A DNA stretch of 64,000 nucleotides. It comes from QHXM01 sp963697975. Lineage in GTDB: Bacteria > Acidobacteriota > Blastocatellia > Pyrinomonadales > Pyrinomonadaceae. Made by a program: the position numbers and the translations under genes. Location: assembly GCA_963697975.1 (NCBI GenBank), contig OY969111.1, forward strand, positions 3,348,001-3,412,000, read 5' to 3'. The notes below the pieces were generated by a model. That model saw only the letters and a program-made list of their open reading frames with translations, was not told the DNA's origin and did no database searches. Below, piece by piece: positions 23,475 to 32,815 of the stretch. The first letter of the stretch is position 1; each line of letters starts with the position of its first letter.

Positions 23475-26400
23475 ATGTTCAGAAAACTGACCCCCTACGT
23501 GACCGGACTGTTTGTGCTGCTCACGAGCCTGACGCTCTTTTCCGCCAGCCTCTTCGCTCAATCACAGGCTACGACCGGAGACATCGAAGGTCGCGTGCTC
23601 GACCCCGCCGGTGCGGTTATTCCGGGCGTCACCGTCACGGCGACCAATCAGGCAACAGGGTTCGAGAAAAGCGCCACAACAGACGAAGACGGGAACTACC
23701 GCATCATCCTGCTGCCGCCCGGTTCGTATGACGTGAAAACGTCTGCGCCTTCAGGCTTCCGCGCTACGAATTTCACGAATGTGACCGTCACTGTCGGTGG
23801 TAAGACTCCGCTTGAAATCTCTATGGCTTTGGCTGGCACGGAAAATGTTACGGTTGACGTGACAACGGAAACGCCCATCGTCGAAACCGCACGCACTTCA
23901 GTCTCGACCACCATCAACGAGCGCGCCATCCAGAATCTGCCCGTCAACGGGCGCAACTATCTGGACTTCGCCACGCTCACACCCGGCGTCATCCGTGACC
24001 CGACGCGTCAGGGCGATCTCTCCGTCGGCGGACAGAAGGGAACGCTCAACAGCCTACAGGTTGACGGCGTGGACAATAACAACACCTTCTTCGGTCAGGC
24101 GTTCGGTCGCACGGGCGTTCGTCCTCCATATCAATTCTCGGAAGAATCGGTGCAGGAGTTTCAGGTTAACCAGAACGGGTTCTCTTCCGAGTTTGGCCGC
24201 TCGGGCGGTGCCGTCATCAACGTCGTCACCAAATCCGGGACGAACGAATTTCACGGCGGGCTGTTTGAATTCTTCCGCGACGAGGCTTTGAACGCCAACA
24301 CGACGGCCAACAAAACCAGTCAGGCCCAGCGCGGGGTTCCCAACATTCGCACCTCGCAACAGATCAACCAGTTCGGTGGACGCATCGGCGGCCCCATCGT
24401 CAAAAACCGCGCCTTCTTCTTTTTCACCTACGACGGCCAGCGACAGGACTTGACGAACCCGATTGACGCGCCGAACCTGGGAAGCGCACCGCTTGCCGTA
24501 CAAAACGTCCTCTTGCCGAAGATCATCACCTACCCGATTGGCCGCGATCAGGATGTCTTCATGGTGAAAGGCGACATCCGCATCAATAACAGCAACCAGC
24601 TTTCCCTGCGTTTCAACCGCCAGAATTTTACGGGCGCTAACAACGAAAGCACCGGGCCGCAGAGCGTGCTTGAACACACGGGCAGCAGCCTTGCCACGAC
24701 GACCACCTTTTCGGGCACGCTCGCTTCGACCTTGACGCAGAAGCTCGTCAACGAAGTGCGCTTTCAGTTCGCGCGCGATGAAGAGCCGGGCGAAGCCAAC
24801 TCAAGCGATCCCGAAGCGCGCATCGGAACAGTCGTCGCAGGCACGACCGGAACGTTCCTCAATATCGGGCGCAACAACTTCAGCCCGCGTGAGACCACGA
24901 TTCGCCGCGCGCAGATTGTTGATAACGTGCTCTACGTCACAGGTCGTCACAACATCAAAACCGGCCTTGATTTTAACTTCGACCGCATCCTCAATTTCTT
25001 CCCCGGATTCTTTAACGGCCAGTACACCTTCAACAACTACACAGCCTTTCAGACCAACACGCCGTCCGCTTACCAGCAGGCATTCGCGGGCACGGGCACG
25101 ACCGGCGCAACCACGAATCCAAACTTGAGCGACTACGCTTTCTACTTGCAGGACGACTGGAAGGTCACGCCGAAGCTAACCATTAATGCAGGTGTGCGCT
25201 ATGACCTGCAAACTCTAGCTGCACCGCCTGTTCGCAACCCTGACCCGCAGCTTATCAATGCGGGCCTCGACACCAGCGAGCAGCCGTCGGATACGAACAA
25301 CTTTGCGCCGCGCTTCGGGTTCAGCTATTCCTTCGACGACAAGTCAGTGCTGCGCGGCGGCTACGGTATCTTCTACGGGCGCACGACCGGCATCATGCTT
25401 GGCACGGCGCACTCGCAGAACGCCATCAACGTCATCAACGTCAGCCTGACGCAGGCGCAATTGACCGCCGCCGGATTGGTCTACCCGAACATCCTGACAG
25501 CGCCTCCGACCGGAGCAGTGCCGACGCGTCCGAGCATCTATCTGTTCGCAAATGATTACGCGCAGCCCTACGTGCAGCAGGGGCGCTTAGGCTACGAGCG
25601 AGAAGTCTGGAAGAACACGAGCCTGACGGTGACATACCTGTTCTTCAAGGGCGTGCATCTTTCGCGCACACGCGACATCAATTTACCTGCGCCCACGCTG
25701 GTGACATTCACAGACCCGACGAATGCGCAGACGTTTCAGGTTCCACGCTTCGTGAGCGCGCGACCGTTGAGCAACTACGTTCGCGTCAATCTCTTCGAGA
25801 GCACGGGCAATTCCGAGTACAACGCGCTGGCCTTGCAGCTTCAGCGTCGCTTCTCGAAGGGCTGGCAATTCTTGGCGACCTACACCTTCTCGAAGTCGAA
25901 GGACGACAGACCCGACCAGACCTCGGTCGTTCCCGGCAACGCGGGCGACGATGCGAAGATCGTCTTCAATCAACTCAACATCCGCGACGATTACGGCACG
26001 GCTGATGTGGACATTCCGCATCGCTTCGTCTTCAGTTCCGTCCGCGAGTTCGGGAGATTCACGAAGACGAAGAACAGGTTCCTGCGCGCACTCTTGAGCG
26101 ACTACACGTTCTCAAGCATCACGCAGATCAACTCCGGCGTGCCCTATACGGCAACGGTCGGAGCGGATTTGAACAATGACGGCAACCGGTTCAACGACCG
26201 CGCGCCGGGCACTGTCAGGAATCAATTTCGCACGAGCGCCTTCTGGCAAAGCGACATGCGTATCACGCGGCTCTTCCGTCTGGGCGAGACGATGCGGCTG
26301 CGGCTAATCGCCGAAGGCTTCAATCTCACCAACCGCACCAACGTGCTTGCTCCCAACCTCAGTCGCTATTCAGGCTTTACGGGCGCAAACGTTTTCACCA

Positions 26401-26486
26401 TCCCGACGGGCACGCTCACGTTCGGCCTGCCGCGAACCTTCTTCCCGTCGAGGGAATTTCAGTTGGCAGTCAAGTTCGATTTCTAG
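23475..26486 (+). CDS. TonB-dependent receptor, Oar-like, with carboxypeptidase-regulatory domain
   Basis: The outer-membrane protein has 1003 residues. The signal peptide ends near SASLFAQS. Residues about 34-115 form a carboxypeptidase-regulatory-like beta sandwich (GDIEGRVLDPAGAVIPGVTV and DEDGNYRIILLPPGSYDV). A plug domain follows (ERAIQNLPVNGRNYLDFATL, GGAVINVVTKSGTNEFHG), then a long beta-barrel ending in Phe (QLAVKFDF), as barrel proteins do. These Oar-like receptors are expanded in Acidobacteria and are thought to import oligosaccharides or peptides. The substrate is unknown; the nearest gene is an exported aminopeptidase. Confidence 0.92.
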   Translation: MFRKLTPYVTGLFVLLTSLTLFSASLFAQSQATTGDIEGRVLDPAGAVIPGVTVTATNQATGFEKSATTDEDGNYRIILLPPGSYDVKTSAPSGFRATNFTNVTVTVGGKTPLEISMALAGTENVTVDVTTETPIVETARTSVSTTINERAIQNLPVNGRNYLDFATLTPGVIRDPTRQGDLSVGGQKGTLNSLQVDGVDNNNTFFGQAFGRTGVRPPYQFSEESVQEFQVNQNGFSSEFGRSGGAVINVVTKSGTNEFHGGLFEFFRDEALNANTTANKTSQAQRGVPNIRTSQQINQFGGRIGGPIVKNRAFFFFTYDGQRQDLTNPIDAPNLGSAPLAVQNVLLPKIITYPIGRDQDVFMVKGDIRINNSNQLSLRFNRQNFTGANNESTGPQSVLEHTGSSLATTTTFSGTLASTLTQKLVNEVRFQFARDEEPGEANSSDPEARIGTVVAGTTGTFLNIGRNNFSPRETTIRRAQIVDNVLYVTGRHNIKTGLDFNFDRILNFFPGFFNGQYTFNNYTAFQTNTPSAYQQAFAGTGTTGATTNPNLSDYAFYLQDDWKVTPKLTINAGVRYDLQTLAAPPVRNPDPQLINAGLDTSEQPSDTNNFAPRFGFSYSFDDKSVLRGGYGIFYGRTTGIMLGTAHSQNAINVINVSLTQAQLTAAGLVYPNILTAPPTGAVPTRPSIYLFANDYAQPYVQQGRLGYEREVWKNTSLTVTYLFFKGVHLSRTRDINLPAPTLVTFTDPTNAQTFQVPRFVSARPLSNYVRVNLFESTGNSEYNALALQLQRRFSKGWQFLATYTFSKSKDDRPDQTSVVPGNAGDDAKIVFNQLNIRDDYGTADVDIPHRFVFSSVREFGRFTKTKNRFLRALLSDYTFSSITQINSGVPYTATVGADLNNDGNRFNDRAPGTVRNQFRTSAFWQSDMRITRLFRLGETMRLRLIAEGFNLTNRTNVLAPNLSRYSGFTGANVFTIPTGTLTFGLPRTFFPSREFQLAVKFDF

Positions 26487-26518
26487 GTCGGTTGAGTTTT
26501 CGGTGAGAGGTAGATTCG

Positions 26519-26612
26519 AGCAGGGATGGACAGGATAGACAGGATATAAAGAAAAGAGCGACGCTGATTTTGTCTTCCCTCTCTTATCCTGTCCATCCTG
26601 TCCATCCCTGCT
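26519..26612. repeat. hairpin of GGATGGACAGGATAGACAGG units
   Basis: The left arm (26519-26547) has AGCAGGGATGGACAGGATAG plus further ACAGGAT units. The right arm (26584-26612) is TTATCCTGTCCATCCTGTCC followed by ATCCCTGCT. The unit is nine bases (GACAGGATA). It lies between the convergent ends of the TonB receptor and the GT-C-like gene and might act as a two-way terminator, though it lacks a T-run. Confidence 0.88.
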
Positions 26613-26619
26613 AATTTCT

Positions 26620-28464
26620 TTAAGGCCGCAGCCTGACGCGATAGAGCGTCAACTTGCCGATGCGCTCGCCCGCGTCGCGTTCATACCAGCGATCCAGATT
26701 CGAGAGGTCCGGTGCCGCATCGGTCGTGATGACGACGTAAGCGAGCGTCGGGCTTGAAGCCTGCGCCCGGCTGAAGGCTGAAGCGTAATCCTCGTAGCCT
26801 CGCAGCGCCTCGCGCACCTCTCGCGGGGTAATCTCCTTCCAGTTGACCGTCCACGCCGGGTCGTTGTGTCCCCACTCGATCAGCGAGTGAATCAAATACT
26901 TCTTCCGGTAATCGAGAGTTTCCATTTGCTCTTCGTCAATTCCGCCCAAATCTTCGCCCGCATAGTAGAGATACTGGTAAATGCGCTCCCTGTTTTCTTC
27001 GAGCGTCACGCCTGAGAAGGCAGGCACGTGCGGAGACCAGAGCACAGGCTGCGGCGCGATGACGGGCGAGATGTCTGCATGATCCAGATTGAGGTAAAAC
27101 ACGATTGATGGCGGACGGTGTGTCTGCGCTCCTTCGCGCGCAAGCTCCGCGAGCCGCTTGGCGACGGGCCTCATTTCATCACGATCAAGACTCGCCCAGA
27201 TGTGCCGCTTCGTCTCAACTACGGTTTCAACCATCCCCCAGCCGAGCGCCACGAACACTATAGCCATGAGCGCGCGGCTCGGAATCAATCTTGTCGCGCT
27301 CGTGCGCCGCTCGCGCAAGACGAGCCAGATAGCGAGCGTGAGCGCCAGCAGCGCCATGTATTTCGTGATGTAAAGTTCGTAGTGTAAGGGTTGCAGTGAG
27401 CGCCCTGTGATGATTTGCTGGTTGAAGACGATGAGCGGCGTGAGAGCGAAGGATGCAGTGAAAAGCACCGGACGCGTCCGCCAGTTGAGATGCCCGCGCC
27501 ACGCGCAATAGATAAGCAGAGCGCAGACGAGCAGTCCGAGCTTGATTGATGAGCGAGAGAAATCCGGCGCGTGTGAGAGGGCGAGAAGTTGGACTGTATC
27601 CATCGTCGGGGCGCGATTCGAGAGCAGTAAGAAGTAGGGCACAAGAGCCGCTACGCCGAGCAGAGCAATGATGCCGAATGGCTTGAACGCCTCTCTGTAG
27701 TTTTTGGGTCGGGCAATCAGCCACAGCACGGCGAGACCCGCGAGCCATGCGGCGGCAGCCGTCCACAGGTAGAAATATGAGAAGACCAGCAGGGCAAAGA
27801 CCGCGCCCGCCATCACCGGCCAGCGCCAGCCCGCGCGCCTCTTCTCATTATTGAGCGCACGCCAGACGAGGGCGCAGAAGATGAAGAAGAAAGGAAAGGG
27901 AACGGCGGGCACGTAGCGCCTGAGAAACGGAAAATACTCGTAGGTGAACGTCGTGTCCAATCCAAGCAACATTCTGACTGGCGCGTAAAGAATTGCGAAT
28001 GTGCCGAGACACAGGACGACGAGCGCACCGGCGGCAGCGAATCTGTCATCACCCGTCATGAGCTTGATTAACCAGAAGAGCGCCAGCACTGATGCGAAAG
28101 CGACGATGCCTGTCAGCAGGATAAACGTCGTCGAAGCTGTGAGACCGAAGGCGCGAGCCGGAAGTGCGATTAAGTAAGCCGGGATGAATTGAATCGAGAA
28201 GAGTGATTCCGGTTGAGGCTGTGCACCGGGCGCATCGTCGCGCCCCGTGTATGGGTCGTTGCGGCGCGGGCGTCCATCAATCAAGGCGTTGACGTAGGCG
28301 CTGTAGGCGATCTCGTCCTGCGAGAAATAGGCGTAAGAGCCATTCCAATTCTGACCGCGCTCTTTGATGAGCGCAAACTGTGGATAGAGCGCCACGAGCG
28401 CAAAGGCGATAGCCGCGAAGATGCCAAATCGCCAAAGGCCGTGCGGTCGCTCAGTCTCGTGCAA
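26620..28464 (-). CDS. multi-pass membrane protein, GT-C glycosyltransferase-like
   Basis: The protein has 614 residues from a TTG start with AAGGAGA about ten bases upstream. About ten to twelve hydrophobic helices cover residues 10-430, followed by a soluble C-terminal domain of about 180 residues. The first luminal loop has SQDEIAYSAYVNALIDGRPR, with an acidic pair in the place where GT-C enzymes (ArnT, PMT and others) carry their catalytic Asp/Glu. This supports a lipid-linked sugar transferase, but overall similarity to a named family is not certain. It has no obvious operon partner. Confidence 0.68.
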   Translation of the reverse strand: MHETERPHGLWRFGIFAAIAFALVALYPQFALIKERGQNWNGSYAYFSQDEIAYSAYVNALIDGRPRRNDPYTGRDDAPGAQPQPESLFSIQFIPAYLIALPARAFGLTASTTFILLTGIVAFASVLALFWLIKLMTGDDRFAAAGALVVLCLGTFAILYAPVRMLLGLDTTFTYEYFPFLRRYVPAVPFPFFFIFCALVWRALNNEKRRAGWRWPVMAGAVFALLVFSYFYLWTAAAAWLAGLAVLWLIARPKNYREAFKPFGIIALLGVAALVPYFLLLSNRAPTMDTVQLLALSHAPDFSRSSIKLGLLVCALLIYCAWRGHLNWRTRPVLFTASFALTPLIVFNQQIITGRSLQPLHYELYITKYMALLALTLAIWLVLRERRTSATRLIPSRALMAIVFVALGWGMVETVVETKRHIWASLDRDEMRPVAKRLAELAREGAQTHRPPSIVFYLNLDHADISPVIAPQPVLWSPHVPAFSGVTLEENRERIYQYLYYAGEDLGGIDEEQMETLDYRKKYLIHSLIEWGHNDPAWTVNWKEITPREVREALRGYEDYASAFSRAQASSPTLAYVVITTDAAPDLSNLDRWYERDAGERIGKLTLYRVRLRP

Positions 28465-28705
28465 GCTCTGGTTTCTCCTTGTCCGCGTTGGCCTTTACTC
28501 AGGAAAGACGCCGGATGATAACTCATTCCAGAGAAAACTATGAACGAGAAACTTCAGAGCGATGAACCGAAAAGCATTTATCTTTTATTCAGCGAGAGAG
28601 CCTCCTCATTCATAGTTTCCCCGTGATTAATTGCGTCTTTCCATTTGCGCTTACGAAGTTTTGTATTAGATACTCCTGTGCGGACAAAGGAGCCGAAGAG
28701 AAACG

Positions 28706-28891
28706 ATGGCGACACAGGAAGAAGCGAAAGCTAATCGTTGCGAGAGGTGCGATGCGGAAACAGAGCGCCTGATTAAGTATGTCGGGCCGGACAATTCTTT
28801 GCAGTATGTTTGCTGGCCGTGTGTGATGCGCGAAGAGAAGAACGTCAACCTCAAAGAAAGCTGGAAGCGCGGGGGGCGCGCTGCTCGTTAA
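28706..28891 (+). CDS. small zinc-finger-like protein
   Basis: The product has 61 residues. Two Cys pairs (CERC at about 12-15, CWPC at about 36-39) could bind one zinc ion. The rest is charged, ending in a basic tail (KESWKRGGRAAR). AAAGGAG lies upstream of the ATG. A weak promoter, TTGCGC (28645-28650) with TAGATA (28667-28672), precedes it. It overlaps the 3' end of pepE by 4 bases in convergent arrangement. Nucleic-acid binding is possible but not shown. Confidence 0.65.
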   Translation: MATQEEAKANRCERCDAETERLIKYVGPDNSLQYVCWPCVMREEKNVNLKESWKRGGRAAR

Positions 28892-29607
28892 GAGTTGAGG
28901 AGAAATTCCAGTGAATCTGCTGGTTTGTATTCCTTCGCCTCTTCGCCGCTCTTAAAAACGCGCGCCGTTTTCTCGCCGAGCAGTTTGATCCGCTCACCTT
29001 CAATCCTCAAGATACTGCCTTCCCTCAATCCGACGACTGTTGCGCTCGGGTTCGCTTTCAGAAACTCACTGAGACGCTGCTCACGAGTTTCGCCCGAATG
29101 ATTCGTTAACTGTTCGTCCGTGTAATGAGGATTGATTTGAAAAGGCACGAGGCCCAGCGCCACGAAACTCTGCGGCTCGACAATCGGCATGTCGTTCGTC
29201 GTCCTGATAGTCGGGCACGCGACGTTTGACCCGGCGCTCCACCCGATATACGGGAGACCTGCCTCGACCCTCGCCCTGATGCTCTCAATCAACCCCGTCT
29301 CGTACAATTCACGCAGCAGATGAAAAGTGTTGCCGCCGCCGATAGCGATTGCCTCCGCGCTCTGGACGGCTTGGGCGGGGTCGGCTGCCCTGTGAATTGG
29401 GACGAGTTCATAATTCATCTCTTCAAACCGCCCGCTGACGGCAGCCGTGTATTCATCATACGAACGCGTGACGCCAGCGAAGGGAACGAACAGGACTCTC
29501 TTGACCTCTGCGCCGAGAAAATCTTTGATGTCGCCTACGGCATGTTCCAGAAACTCCTGACCGTAGTTCATCGAATTGCTGAGCAGTAGTAATCTTTTAC
29601 GTGACAT
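28888..29607 (-). CDS. pepE: alpha-aspartyl dipeptidase, peptidase S51 family
   Basis: The product has 239 residues from the ATG at 29607 (MSRKRLLLLSNS); a longer frame upstream lacks homology. The nucleophile elbow GWSAGSNVACPTI carries the catalytic Ser, and the preceding AIGGGNTFHLLRELYETG is the family hallmark. NPHYTD and EGSILRIEG segments agree. It hydrolyses dipeptides with N-terminal aspartate in the cytoplasm. With the M28, M24 and M20 peptidases it fits a peptide-degrading lifestyle. Confidence 0.9.
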   Translation of the reverse strand: MSRKRLLLLSNSMNYGQEFLEHAVGDIKDFLGAEVKRVLFVPFAGVTRSYDEYTAAVSGRFEEMNYELVPIHRAADPAQAVQSAEAIAIGGGNTFHLLRELYETGLIESIRARVEAGLPYIGWSAGSNVACPTIRTTNDMPIVEPQSFVALGLVPFQINPHYTDEQLTNHSGETREQRLSEFLKANPSATVVGLREGSILRIEGERIKLLGEKTARVFKSGEEAKEYKPADSLEFLLNS

Positions 29608-29687
29608 ATTAAGCTCGAATCTGTTGAAATTATCCCGCAGGGAATAATCTGCCAGAGCGCGTTTCAATGCAAGGAGAGAACAAGGCT

Positions 29688-30176
29688 ATGAATCAAGACA
29701 AGTCGCTTCGAGAGAGTCTGCTTTATCTAATGCGCGGCGGTGGGGCGCATGTGGATTTTGAATCGGTCGTCGCGGACTTTCCCGTCGAGAAGGTTAATCA
29801 AAAGATTGAGCATCTGCCGTACACGGCTTGGGCTGTGTTGGAGCATATGCGAATCGCGCAGTGGGATATTCTGGAGTTCAGCCGGAATGCGGCGCACGTT
29901 TCGCCGAAGTGGCCGGAAGGTTACTGGCCTTCGGGGGAGATTGCGACTGATGCGGCGTCCGCGTGGAATGAGAGCCTCAAGCAATTTCGCGCAGACCTCA
30001 AAGAGATGGAAGATTTGGTTGCAGACCCGAAGACCGACCTCTTCGCGGCAATCCCGCATGGTGATGGTCAAATTATCCTGCGTGAGGCTTTGCTCGTCGC
30101 CGATCACAACGCTTATCACCTCGGCGTGCTGGTCACGATGAAGAGAATTTTAAGTGAAGAAGAGCCAGCGGATTAG
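29688..30176 (+). CDS. DinB-superfamily protein
   Basis: The product has 162 residues and forms a four-helix bundle. His in VLEHMRIAQWDILEF and His in DHNAYHLGVLVTMKR are at the usual metal-binding positions. Such proteins include nickel- or zinc-binding thiol transferases; the substrate is not known. The ATG at 29688 is chosen, though an in-frame ATG at 29667 is possible. The 3' end overlaps the convergent small membrane protein gene by 27 bases. Confidence 0.82.
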   Translation: MNQDKSLRESLLYLMRGGGAHVDFESVVADFPVEKVNQKIEHLPYTAWAVLEHMRIAQWDILEFSRNAAHVSPKWPEGYWPSGEIATDAASAWNESLKQFRADLKEMEDLVADPKTDLFAAIPHGDGQIILREALLVADHNAYHLGVLVTMKRILSEEEPAD

Positions 30177-30326
30177 GAAGTATAGCCCGACGATGGAGCC
30201 TCCGACGACGAGCAAGAGCAGGAGCAGACATCCGTAGAGCGCGATTTTCGTCTTCTTGGCCCGGCCCTCGTCCGGCGGCGAGAGTTGGTTCTGCGGGAAA
30301 TATGGCGGGGGCGTCTGTGTCGGCAT
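30150..30326 (-). CDS. small single-pass membrane protein
   Basis: The product has 58 residues, short enough to be missed by standard calls. GAGGAG lies about nine bases before the ATG. The N-terminus is Pro-rich and polar (MPTQTPPPYFPQNQLSPPDE), then a basic stretch (RAKKTK) and one membrane helix with five or six consecutive Leu (CLLLLLLVVGGSIVGLYFL), ending in aromatic residues. The positive-inside rule puts the N-terminus in the cytoplasm. Its function is unknown. Confidence 0.68.
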   Translation of the reverse strand: MPTQTPPPYFPQNQLSPPDEGRAKKTKIALYGCLLLLLLVVGGSIVGLYFLIRWLFFT

Positions 30327-30468
30327 TTCTACTTCTCCTCGTTCGGCAAAATTCAGCAGCCGTAATTGTTTTCTCTCAATCTACATTAACACCGGAAGCG
30401 GCTTGCAGGAAACGAGCACCACAAAGCCGATACCAAGTAGAACAACAAACTCACGTGCCTCTGGATTT

Positions 30469-31800
30469 TCACTTCGGCAAGCCTTTTCGCGCAATCGTCT
30501 CCATAGCATTGCAGAAGCGGTCGAGTTCCCTGAGCGTCGTGTAGACGTTGGGCGTGATGCGCAGGCCGCGAAACTCTTCGTGGATGATGGGCGTGGTGAA
30601 AATCTTGTGCTCTCTCATCAGGTAGTTGCCGATGTCCGAAGGGTTCGTGCCTTCTATTGCCACATTGCCGATGGCGCACGATTGCTCGTCCGCGAACGAA
30701 GTGTTGAAGCTCACCTTTGGAATATCTTTGAGACGATTCATCCAGTAGCGGGAAAGGTAACGCAGGCGCGCTTCCTTGCGGCGGCTGCCGATGCCGTTGT
30801 GAAAGAGGATGGCCTCGCCGATGGCTAGACGCGGCGCGGCGGAATGTGTGCCAATCTCTTCAAACTTGCGTATGTCCCCGATTTGTTTCTTCTCGGCGGC
30901 GAAGAGCGGCCACACCTTCGCAATCTTGTCCCGCTTGACATAGAGCATCCCTGAACCCTTTGGCGCATAGAGCCACTTGTGCAGGCTTGTGCCGAAGTAA
31001 TCACAATTAAGATCGCTCTGTTGGAAATTAAACTGCGCGAACGAGTGCGCGCCGTCAACGATTGTTTCTATGCCGCGCGAGCGTGCCATCTCGCACACGG
31101 CGCGCACAGGCGTAATCTGACCCGTGATGTTGATCATGTGCGAGATGAGGACGAGGCGCGTGCGCCTGGTGATGCCTCGTTCATATGCCGCTGTAATCTC
31201 GTCCAGACTTTTCGGGGCAATCGGAATCTTGACGAGTTTCAAAACTATACCGTCGCGCTGCTCCCTTTGGCGCAGGGTCGTCAACATGCGCGGGTAGTCC
31301 TGCGTCGTCGTCAGCACTTCATCGCCCGGTTTGAAGTCCATGCCGAGCAATAAAGCTTCGAGCGATTCGGAAGCGTTGCGCGTAATCGCAATCTCTTCGC
31401 GGTCGCAGCCGAACATCTCCGCCAGCCCCGTGCGAATCGTCTCCGATTGCGGCTCTAAGATTTGCCACATCGTGTAGGCGGTCGCGTCCTCCTGCTGCCA
31501 CGTGTAACGCACGACCGCTTCCGTCACGATGCGCGGGCTGGGGCTGACGCCGCCGTTATTGAGATTGATGATCCCGCGCGTGACCGTGAAGGCGTTCTGA
31601 ATCGTGAACCAGAAATCTTCGTCCTCAGCCGCCTCTTCCGGCGCGAGATGAGAGATGCGCCCGCTCGCCGCATGTATGTCTTCGAGAAAAGAGGCGACGG
31701 CGGCAGACGAGAGAGCCGCGAGGCCGACGCCCTTGCCGACGGAGGAAAGAAACTGGCGGCGGTCGCATTCGTTTTGCTGAAAGTCCGGGGAGTTGTTCAT
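30469..31800 (-). CDS. Tat-exported class V aminotransferase-like PLP enzyme
   Basis: The product has 443 residues. The N-terminus carries a twin-arginine signal (DRRQFLSSVGKGVGLAALSS). The PLP domain follows: NNGGVSPSP, TRNASESLEALLLG (phosphate-binding region), VDGAHSFAQ (Asp pairing with the pyridine nitrogen), and SLHKWLYAPKGSGM with the Schiff-base Lys. The family includes isopenicillin N epimerase-like and cysteine desulfurase-like proteins. Tat export of a PLP enzyme implies loading with cofactor before transport. The substrate is unknown. It lies 15 bases after the VWA pair in the same direction. Confidence 0.86.
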   Translation of the reverse strand: MNNSPDFQQNECDRRQFLSSVGKGVGLAALSSAAVASFLEDIHAASGRISHLAPEEAAEDEDFWFTIQNAFTVTRGIINLNNGGVSPSPRIVTEAVVRYTWQQEDATAYTMWQILEPQSETIRTGLAEMFGCDREEIAITRNASESLEALLLGMDFKPGDEVLTTTQDYPRMLTTLRQREQRDGIVLKLVKIPIAPKSLDEITAAYERGITRRTRLVLISHMINITGQITPVRAVCEMARSRGIETIVDGAHSFAQFNFQQSDLNCDYFGTSLHKWLYAPKGSGMLYVKRDKIAKVWPLFAAEKKQIGDIRKFEEIGTHSAAPRLAIGEAILFHNGIGSRRKEARLRYLSRYWMNRLKDIPKVSFNTSFADEQSCAIGNVAIEGTNPSDIGNYLMREHKIFTTPIIHEEFRGLRITPNVYTTLRELDRFCNAMETIARKGLPK

Positions 31801-31815
31801 TGCACGGCCTCACTT

Positions 31816-32802
31816 TTAGCGCTCTGGTTGCGGCGCGGTGTAGCCGGGACGAACAATTACCCTGTATTTCTCTCGTCCCGGCGCATCAATCAGCTTGATT
31901 CTCAGCTTGTGGTAGGAGTCCTTACTTGCTTTGACGTTTGGATTATAGCCGACGACATACTGCATATGTAGATAGCGTGTGATGTCGCCCGCGACTGTTT
32001 GCAGCTCAGACGCAGACTTTGGAAAGAAACCGACTCCGCCCGCTTCTTTCCCGAGTTTTTCTATGAGCGTGACGGCACGTTCGCGCGGGCTTCGTCTTAT
32101 TAATCCTCCCTCTTTATCTAACTCGCTGGTCAGGCCAATGACGAAAACCTGAACATTTATTTTACGAAGGAGCTTGATTAGCTCATCCTCGCTATACCTC
32201 TTGCTGCCACGTTCTTCACCATCTGTCACAACGACGAGAGCGTGCCTGCGGGGAGTCGCATCGACTTCGGGCCGATGATTGGCAATGTGGTCGGCTGAGA
32301 TGTAAATCGCATCAATGACCGCCGTCTGCCCGCCCGCCACCTTTAATATATCAAGCGCGTCAAAAAGCTTCTTTTTATCTGCCGTGAGGTCTTGTACCAA
32401 TTCAATTATATCGGTGCCGATGAATCTGACAACGAAGGTTTCATCAGCGGAGTTGTTGCTATTAACGATAGCTTTAGCGGCCTCAATTATTCCTTTGAAC
32501 TGCGTTCTCAGCGAGCCTGAGCTATCAATCAGGAGACCATAGCTGACAGGTATATCTTCCTTCGAGAAAAACGAGAGCGTTTGTGGCTCATCATTTTCAA
32601 AGACCTGAAAATCATTCTGGCTGAGGTCCGTGACAGGTTTACCCTTGTTGTCTAAGACGAGCACATTGACTCTCATCAGCGGAGGCGACGGAATGCTCTG
32701 CGCTGGTTTGCTTGTATCTTGCGCCAGCCCGACCGCTCCTGCCAGAAGAATGATGGCTGTTATCGCTAGTAAGGATTTTGCTCTATCCGAAAAGAATTTC
32801 AT
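31816..32802 (-). CDS. exported VWA protein, acidobacterial type, copy 1
   Basis: The product has 328 residues. The signal peptide ends near AVGLAQD. A beta domain (VNVLVLDNKGKPVTDLSQND and FQVFENDEPQTLSFFSKED) precedes the VWA fold. The metal site is IDSSGSL, with VTDGEERG as the third ligand segment. This is the layout of the VWA-related proteins that are strongly expanded in Acidobacteria (TIGR03436). It is a clear tandem paralogue of the next gene, separated by 13 bases. Protein-protein adhesion in the periplasm is inferred. Confidence 0.88.
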   Translation of the reverse strand: MKFFSDRAKSLLAITAIILLAGAVGLAQDTSKPAQSIPSPPLMRVNVLVLDNKGKPVTDLSQNDFQVFENDEPQTLSFFSKEDIPVSYGLLIDSSGSLRTQFKGIIEAAKAIVNSNNSADETFVVRFIGTDIIELVQDLTADKKKLFDALDILKVAGGQTAVIDAIYISADHIANHRPEVDATPRRHALVVVTDGEERGSKRYSEDELIKLLRKINVQVFVIGLTSELDKEGGLIRRSPRERAVTLIEKLGKEAGGVGFFPKSASELQTVAGDITRYLHMQYVVGYNPNVKASKDSYHKLRIKLIDAPGREKYRVIVRPGYTAPQPER

Positions 32803-32815
32803 CTCTTCAATTCCG

